16,116 bases of DNA from Actinomycetales bacterium (GTDB lineage Bacteria > Actinomycetota > Actinomycetes > Actinomycetales > Cellulomonadaceae): contig JAAYZM010000280.1 of assembly GCA_012514835.1 (NCBI GenBank), forward strand, positions 1 to 16,116, written 5' to 3'. The notes beneath the pieces are model-generated. The model saw only the letters and a program-made list of their open reading frames with translations. It did no database searches and was not told where the DNA came from. Position 1 is the stretch's first letter. The number at the start of each line of letters is the position of its first letter. Below, piece after piece: positions 12,279 through 16,116 of this stretch. Made by a program: the position numbers and the translations under genes.

Positions 12279-14467
12279 GGCTTGCCCTTCGCGAGGGGTC
12301 CGGGCCACCAGCTCTGGCGACCGATGTCGTGGACGAGGGCGGGCACGAGCAGCGAGCGCACGATGAACGTGTCGACGAGCACGCCGAACGCCACGAGGAA
12401 CGCGAGCTGGGCCAGGAAGAGCAGCGGGACGATTCCGAGGGCGGCGAAGGTCGTGGCGAGCACGAGACCGGCCGACGTGATGACGGATCCCGTGACGCCG
12501 AGCCCGCGGCGCACCCCGGCCCGAGTCCCCAGCCCCGCAGCCTCTTCCCGCACGCGGGACATGAGGAAGATCGAGTAGTCGACGCCGAGCGCGATGAGGA
12601 AGCAGAACGCGTAGAGGGGCACCACGGGATCCATCCCGGGGAAGCCGAGCACGTGGTTGAACACGAGAGCCCCGACGCCCATCGCCGTGAGGAACGAGAG
12701 AACGTTGGCCGTCATGAGCAGCACGGGGGCGAGGATCGAGCGCAGCAAGAGGCACAGGATGAGGAAGATCACCGCGAGGACGGTGGGCACGATCACCCGG
12801 AGGTCCCGCGTGGTCGTGTCCTGGGTGTCGGCACGCTCGGCGGAGGCACCGCCCACGAGGATGCCGGCGTCGACCGCGTGCACGGCGGTGCGCAGCTCAC
12901 GGATCGTGTCGACGGCCTCGAGCGAGTCCGCGACCGCCACCGTCTGCACGTCGATCCGTACGCGGCCGTCGACCTCGACGACCTCGGCGTCCGGGTCCAC
13001 GGGGCCAAAGCTCGATCCGGTGTACGGGGTGACGGAGTCGATGCCGTCCACGGCGGAGGCCGCCTCGACCACCTCGTCGAGCCGGTCCGCGGGTGCGATC
13101 ACGTTCGCGGGCTGCACGGCACCGGCGGGGAAGTGCTCGGTGAGGAACTCCTGACCCTCCACGGACTCGACCGGGGTGAGGAACAGGTCCGTCTCGGACG
13201 TCCCGTACGCCTGGAGCGTGGGGGCGAAAGCCGCGAGGGCCGCGAGCCCGAGGGCGGACGCGATCCACACCTTGCGGGCGTTGCCGGTGACCCACTCCGC
13301 GACGCGCCGCCACAGGCTCGAGACCTCTTCCTGGCGCTCGCCGTCGGCCGCTCCCGGTGCGGGGGCGTCGACCTTGCGCGGCCAGAACCAGAACCGCGCG
13401 CGACGCCCGCCGAGCAGCAGGACGGCGGGCAGGAGGGTGAGCGCCGAGAGGTAGGCGCCCGCGATGCCGATGGCCGCCACGGGACCGAGCGAACGGTTCG
13501 AAGCGAGGTCGGAGAGCAAGAGACACATGAGCCCTGCGACGACCGTCGCGGCCGACGCGGTCACGGGCTCGAACGTGCCCTTGATCGCGCGCCACATCGC
13601 CGCGCGCGGCTCCGCGACGGCACCGAGCTCCTCGCGGTAGCGCGCGACCAGCAGCAAGGAGTAGTCGACGCTCGCCCCCACCACGAGGATCGACAAGATT
13701 CCTTGCGTCTGGCCGTTGAGGACGAGCACGCCCGCCTTGGTCAGCTCGTACACCACGAGACCAGCGAGACACAGCCCGAACACCGCGGTGCCGATCACCG
13801 CGAGCGGGATCAGCGGGGAGCGGTAGACGAGCACGAGTATCACGAGGACGGCCGCGAGGGCGACCACGAGCAGCACGCCGTCGATCGCCCCGAAGGCCGC
13901 GACGAGGTCAGCCACGAAACCGGCGGGCCCGGTGAGCCAGGACTCGATGCCGCTCGCGACCAGCACGGACTCGGCCTCGGCCCGCACGAGGTCCACCACG
14001 GCCCGGCTCGCGCGCTCACCGCTCTCGAGTGTCTCGTCGGCGGCAGCGCCGTCGAGGGAGAGGGTCACCAGCAGCGCCTCGCCGTCCTCGGAGGGCACCA
14101 CGAAGGGGTCGGCAGAGAACACGTCGCCCACGGTGCGCAGCGCCGCGCCGTCACCCTGGCCCTCGAGCTCGAGGGCGGCGAGCGAGGACGCGAACTCCTG
14201 CACGGTCTCGAGCTGCTCGGGGGTGATCTCTCCCTCGCCGCGCAGCACCACGAGCCCGGGGAGCACCTTGTCCTCGACGAACGCCTCGGCGGCCTCGGCC
14301 GCCCGGGTCGACTCGGCGCTCAGCGGCAGGAAGCTCGCCTGGTCGTTCGTCGTCACCTGGGAGAGCTTCCCCTGAGCGAGACCGCCGAGGTAACCGACCC
14401 CGAGCCAGACGAGGAGGACGACGGCGAGGACGGGGGTGATCCAACGAGAGCGACGCGAGTTCTGCAC
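12275..14467 (-). CDS. MMPL family RND-type membrane transporter
   Basis: A 730-residue inner-membrane transporter of the MMPL superfamily, expected to move lipids or other hydrophobic compounds out of the cytoplasm using the proton gradient. It has the two-half layout. One helix lies at about 10-30, followed by a periplasmic loop (31-195) and five helices (about 196-353). A second unit follows, with a helix near 400-417, a loop (418-557) and five helices (558-715). Both halves carry the proton-relay D-Y pair: GASVDYSLLLVARYREE (D268, Y269) and ALGVDYSIFLMSRVREE (D630, Y631). The GTG at 14467 is chosen because CATACT lies 6 bases upstream and the first helix then begins near residue 10; GTG 14470 is the alternative. 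Sequence further upstream is antisense to lipB. The exported substrate is unknown. Confidence 0.93.
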   Translation of the reverse strand: MQNSRRSRWITPVLAVVLLVWLGVGYLGGLAQGKLSQVTTNDQASFLPLSAESTRAAEAAEAFVEDKVLPGLVVLRGEGEITPEQLETVQEFASSLAALELEGQGDGAALRTVGDVFSADPFVVPSEDGEALLVTLSLDGAAADETLESGERASRAVVDLVRAEAESVLVASGIESWLTGPAGFVADLVAAFGAIDGVLLVVALAAVLVILVLVYRSPLIPLAVIGTAVFGLCLAGLVVYELTKAGVLVLNGQTQGILSILVVGASVDYSLLLVARYREELGAVAEPRAAMWRAIKGTFEPVTASAATVVAGLMCLLLSDLASNRSLGPVAAIGIAGAYLSALTLLPAVLLLGGRRARFWFWPRKVDAPAPGAADGERQEEVSSLWRRVAEWVTGNARKVWIASALGLAALAAFAPTLQAYGTSETDLFLTPVESVEGQEFLTEHFPAGAVQPANVIAPADRLDEVVEAASAVDGIDSVTPYTGSSFGPVDPDAEVVEVDGRVRIDVQTVAVADSLEAVDTIRELRTAVHAVDAGILVGGASAERADTQDTTTRDLRVIVPTVLAVIFLILCLLLRSILAPVLLMTANVLSFLTAMGVGALVFNHVLGFPGMDPVVPLYAFCFLIALGVDYSIFLMSRVREEAAGLGTRAGVRRGLGVTGSVITSAGLVLATTFAALGIVPLLFLAQLAFLVAFGVLVDTFIVRSLLVPALVHDIGRQSWWPGPLAKGKP

Positions 14468-14473
14468 CACCTG

Positions 14474-14479
14474 AGTATG
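14474..14479 (-). promoter_or_regulatory. Probable -10 hexamer of the MMPL gene (leaderless)
   Basis: CATACT on the minus strand differs from TATACT at one position and ends 6 bases before the GTG at 14467. The divergent lipB promoter lies 40 bases away, so both starts share a 64-base intergenic region. Confidence 0.42.
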
Positions 14480-14519
14480 CGGGACGTCGCTCGCAGGCTC
14501 CGCCCGAGAGGTGCGGGGA

Positions 14520-14525
14520 TAACCT
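14520..14525 (+). promoter_or_regulatory. -10 hexamer of lipB (leaderless)
   Basis: TAACCT is followed by GGGGCC and then GTG at 14532. The 6-base gap places +1 on the start codon. The gap sequence is G-rich but too close to the start to act as a Shine-Dalgarno site. Confidence 0.62.
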
Positions 14526-14531
14526 GGGGCC

Positions 14532-15191
14532 GTGGAGTTCGTCGAGCTGGACCTGGGGCGCAACCTGCGCGCGTACGAGCCCGTGTGGGCGCTCCAGCGC
14601 GAGACCCTCGAGGAGGTCGCCGCGGGGACCCGCGAGGACACGGTGTACCTCGTGGAGCACGAGCCGGTGTACACGGCCGGCAAGCGCACGGCGTCGTGGG
14701 AACGTCCCACGGGTGACGTGCCCGTGGTGGACGTCGACCGCGGGGGTCGCATCACGTGGCACGGTCCCGGTCAGCTGGTCGGGTATCCGATCGTGCGGCT
14801 CGCCGAGCCGATCGACGTCGTCGCCTACGTGCGTGCGCTCGAGGACGCCCTCCTCGCGACGTGCGCCGAGCTCGGCCTCGATGCCGTCCGCGTCGAGGGG
14901 CGCTCGGGCGTCTGGTTGGCGGCCGACGGCGCACGGCGCGAGCGCAAGGTCGCCGCGATCGGGGTGCGCGTCGCCCGTGGGGCGACGATGCACGGGTTCG
15001 CGCTGAACTGCGACGTCGACCTCGCGGTGTACTCCCAGATCGTGGCGTGCGGCCTGCCGGACGCGGGCTCGACGTCGCTCAGCGTGGAGCTGGGGCGCAC
15101 CGTTCCCATCGCCGAGGTGGTGCCGATCGTGTCAAGACACCTCGAGCACGCGCTCGAGCCGGTGCGCGCGGCAGTCCGGACCCGGGTCTAG
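14532..15191 (+). CDS. lipB: Lipoyl(octanoyl) transferase LipB
   Basis: A 219-residue enzyme that moves octanoate from acyl carrier protein onto lipoyl-domain lysines, the first step of lipoate synthesis in the cytoplasm. The family motifs are complete: GGRITWHGPGQLVGYPI (71-87), RVEGRSGVWL (120-129), the catalytic lysine K139 in RKVAAIG, HGFALNC (154-160), and the thioester cysteine C173 in VACGLPDAGSTSLS. Length is normal. The GTG at 14532 gives the usual N-terminus and has a TANNNT hexamer 6 bases upstream. Its natural targets include K43 and K181 of the E2 encoded 5.6 kb upstream. The TAG stop shares the sequence CTAG with the stop of the convergent flavodoxin gene. lipA, usually next to lipB, is displaced by that gene. 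Confidence 0.97.
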   Translation: MEFVELDLGRNLRAYEPVWALQRETLEEVAAGTREDTVYLVEHEPVYTAGKRTASWERPTGDVPVVDVDRGGRITWHGPGQLVGYPIVRLAEPIDVVAYVRALEDALLATCAELGLDAVRVEGRSGVWLAADGARRERKVAAIGVRVARGATMHGFALNCDVDLAVYSQIVACGLPDAGSTSLSVELGRTVPIAEVVPIVSRHLEHALEPVRAAVRTRV

Positions 15192-15682
15192 CCGGTCCCC
15201 CCGAGCTCCTCGACGATCTCGTGCGCCCACGCGCGGACCTCGTCGAAGTCCCGGTAGTCGCCGTAGTCGGCGCCGACGAGGGAGACGACGGCCCGCTCGC
15301 GCATCCCGAGCTCACCGCGGTCGATCCGCCCGTCGAACTCGCGGAAGCCGCGGGGCCGCAGCCGCTCGAGCAGCTCGTCCATGCCCTCGACCGACCCGCG
15401 CGGGACGCCCTTGCTGCCGAGCGGACCGGACCAGAACACCCACAGCGGGATCGCGGCGAGACTCCCGGCGTGCCGCTCGACGAGCTCGCGCACCGCGGGG
15501 ACCCACCGGCCGTAGTAGATGGCAGAGCCCAGGACCATGGCGTCGAAGCCCGCAACGCTCGTGAAGTCGTCGGGGTCGCGCCCGACCACCTCGTGGCCGG
15601 CGTCGGCGAGCACCTCGGCGACCGCGTCGCCGATCTCCTGGGTCGCGCCGTGCCGGGAGCCCACCACCATGAGGACGCGCAT
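15188..15682 (-). CDS. Flavodoxin-domain protein
   Basis: A 164-residue FMN-binding flavodoxin-like protein. The phosphate-binding loop is SRHGATQEI (9-17). FDAMVLGSAIYYGRWVP (46-62) and LWVFWSGPLGSKG (80-92) correspond to the two loops that hold the isoalloxazine ring. The layout resembles the HemG/menaquinol-linked flavodoxins (flavodoxin_5 type) rather than small electron-carrier flavodoxins, but no membrane anchor or heme-pathway neighbour is seen, so a protoporphyrinogen oxidase role is only a possibility. The ATG at 15682 has a strong ribosome binding site (GGAGG, 8 bases upstream). It is convergent with lipB, sharing the CTAG stop sequence, and divergent from lipA. Redox partners are unknown. 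Confidence 0.87.
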   Translation of the reverse strand: MRVLMVVGSRHGATQEIGDAVAEVLADAGHEVVGRDPDDFTSVAGFDAMVLGSAIYYGRWVPAVRELVERHAGSLAAIPLWVFWSGPLGSKGVPRGSVEGMDELLERLRPRGFREFDGRIDRGELGMRERAVVSLVGADYGDYRDFDEVRAWAHEIVEELGGTG

Positions 15683-15690
15683 CGTCACCA

Positions 15691-15695
15691 CCTCC
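15691..15695 (-). promoter_or_regulatory. Ribosome binding site of the flavodoxin-domain gene
   Basis: GGAGG on the minus strand lies 8 bases before the ATG at 15682, a strong site that fixes the start and implies a leadered mRNA. Confidence 0.85.
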
Positions 15696-15699
15696 GGGT

Positions 15700-15720
15700 C
15701 CGACGCCGGACCGACGCCGG
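15700..15720. repeat. Short tandem repeat in the leader of the flavodoxin gene
   Basis: The unit CCGACGCCGGA occurs at 15700-15710 and again, less its last base, at 15711-15720. A 5-bp inverted repeat (15697-15701 with 15708-15712) is embedded in it. It lies just upstream of the ribosome binding site, so it could affect translation, or be chance in GC-rich DNA. Confidence 0.4.
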
Positions 15721-15831
15721 TTCTCCTTCCAGACTGGACCGCACAGACGCTCGACGGCTGGGCACGAGGTCCCTGTCGCGTGCCTCTCGTCACACTGTGG
15801 TCGAGCCGGGTGCGCGGCGGGTCCCCTCCCG

Positions 15832-15837
15832 TAGAGT
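15832..15837 (+). promoter_or_regulatory. -10 hexamer of lipA (leaderless)
   Basis: TAGAGT ends 7 bases before the GTG at 15845. It indicates that lipA has its own promoter, consistent with the opposite-strand gene that separates it from lipB. Confidence 0.6.
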
Positions 15838-15844
15838 GGCATTT

Positions 15845-16116
15845 GTGACGATCGCTCCTGAGGGCCGCAAGATGCTGCGGGTCGAGGCCCGCAACGCGCA
15901 GACTCCCATCGAGACGAAGCCGGAGTGGATCCGCACGCGCGCCACGATGGGCCCCGAGTACAACGAGCTCAAGGGCCTCGTGAAGCGCGAGGGCCTGCAC
16001 ACGGTGTGCGAAGAGGCGGGCTGTCCCAACATCTTCGAGTGCTGGGAGGACCGCGAGGCCACGTTCCTCATCGGCGGCGACCAGTGCACCAGGCGCTGCG
16101 ACTTCTGCCAGATCGA
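15845..16116 (+). CDS. lipA: Lipoyl synthase LipA, 5' part only
   Basis: The first 90 codons of lipoyl synthase, the radical SAM enzyme that inserts two sulfurs into protein-bound octanoate to make lipoate. The auxiliary iron-sulfur cluster cysteines C55, C60 and C66 lie in VCEEAGCPNIFECW, and the radical SAM cluster cysteines C81, C85 and C88 in CTRRCDFC. The N-terminal segment (RVEARNAQTPIETKPEWIRTR) is typical of actinobacterial LipA. The frame is open to the window edge, so the remaining two-thirds or so of the protein is outside. The GTG at 15845 is chosen because TAGAGT lies 7 bases upstream; ATG at codon 10 is the alternative. Together with LipB it completes lipoylation of the E2 encoded in this window. 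Confidence 0.95.
   Translation, partial: MTIAPEGRKMLRVEARNAQTPIETKPEWIRTRATMGPEYNELKGLVKREGLHTVCEEAGCPNIFECWEDREATFLIGGDQCTRRCDFCQI

Noticed and set aside
9946..14467. The leftward three-gene block as a mobile element
   Set aside because: No flanking direct or inverted repeats and no recombinase gene are visible, and base composition and start-codon style match the surroundings. An insertion or rearrangement is possible but a mobile element cannot be supported.
12329..14716. A 795-codon plus-strand open frame antisense to the MMPL gene
   Set aside because: It is rich in His, Arg, Glu and Gly with no recognisable domain, and is the usual by-product of high third-position GC. The minus-strand frame has complete MMPL motifs and membrane helices.
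1..16116. CRISPR arrays, tRNA or rRNA genes, insertion sequences, attachment sites, restriction or toxin-antitoxin genes
   Set aside because: None found by reading: no repeat-spacer pattern, no transposase or integrase motifs and no tRNA-like cloverleaf. The only repeats are the lipoyl-domain duplication and short linker or leader repeats.

Overview
The window is high-GC actinobacterial chromosome, most like a Micrococcales member of the Cellulomonadaceae/Promicromonosporaceae type. The evidence is strong G/C bias at third codon positions, frequent GTG starts, a DUF3043 protein with the 'GRPTPKRKEAEAQRR' signature, a class 2 PyrD, and an lpdA-sucB-epimerase-lipB-lipA gene order that is a variant of the lipoate-enzyme neighbourhood of actinobacteria. 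No transposase, integrase, tRNA, rRNA or CRISPR array is visible. Genes are densely packed and no gene-free stretch exceeds about 165 bases.

Layout. Positions 1-1379 (minus) hold a nearly complete M20 dipeptidase cut by the left edge. It is divergent from a small DUF3043 membrane protein (1424-2017), which is followed by an aldo/keto reductase (2061-3077). A 17-bp-stem hairpin (3083-3130) separates this from a leftward cluster: a 68-aa unknown protein, pyrD, two small four-helix membrane proteins and a 111-aa unknown protein (3141-5539). pyrD carries an apparent one-base deletion near 3592 that splits it into two frames. Rightward from 5701 come lpdA (E3), sucB (E2 with two lipoyl domains) and a TIGR01777 epimerase. 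A leftward block of three genes follows, in transcription order an MMPL-family transporter, a Gfo/Idh/MocA oxidoreductase and a degenerate protein kinase (14467-9914). lipB (14532-15191) then runs rightward, a flavodoxin-domain gene runs leftward (15188-15682), and the first 90 codons of lipA start at 15845 and run off the right edge.

How the genes work together. LipB puts octanoate on the lipoyl lysines of E2, LipA inserts the sulfurs, E2 carries acyl groups for the pyruvate and 2-oxoglutarate dehydrogenase complexes, and Lpd reoxidises the lipoamide. The window therefore holds a lipoate cofactor and enzyme cluster, but it is interrupted twice by opposite-strand genes: the MMPL block, and the flavodoxin gene between lipB and lipA.

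The most consistent signal that is not a gene is promoter architecture. Eight starts have a TANNNT hexamer 6-8 bases upstream of the ATG/GTG, and a ninth has a near match. None has a convincing Shine-Dalgarno site, which predicts leaderless mRNAs. lpdA, sucB, the epimerase and the flavodoxin gene instead have purine-rich ribosome binding sites. I see no clearly new defence or mobile system. The best candidates for something undescribed are the MMPL/oxidoreductase/pseudokinase block and the small unknown proteins around pyrD.
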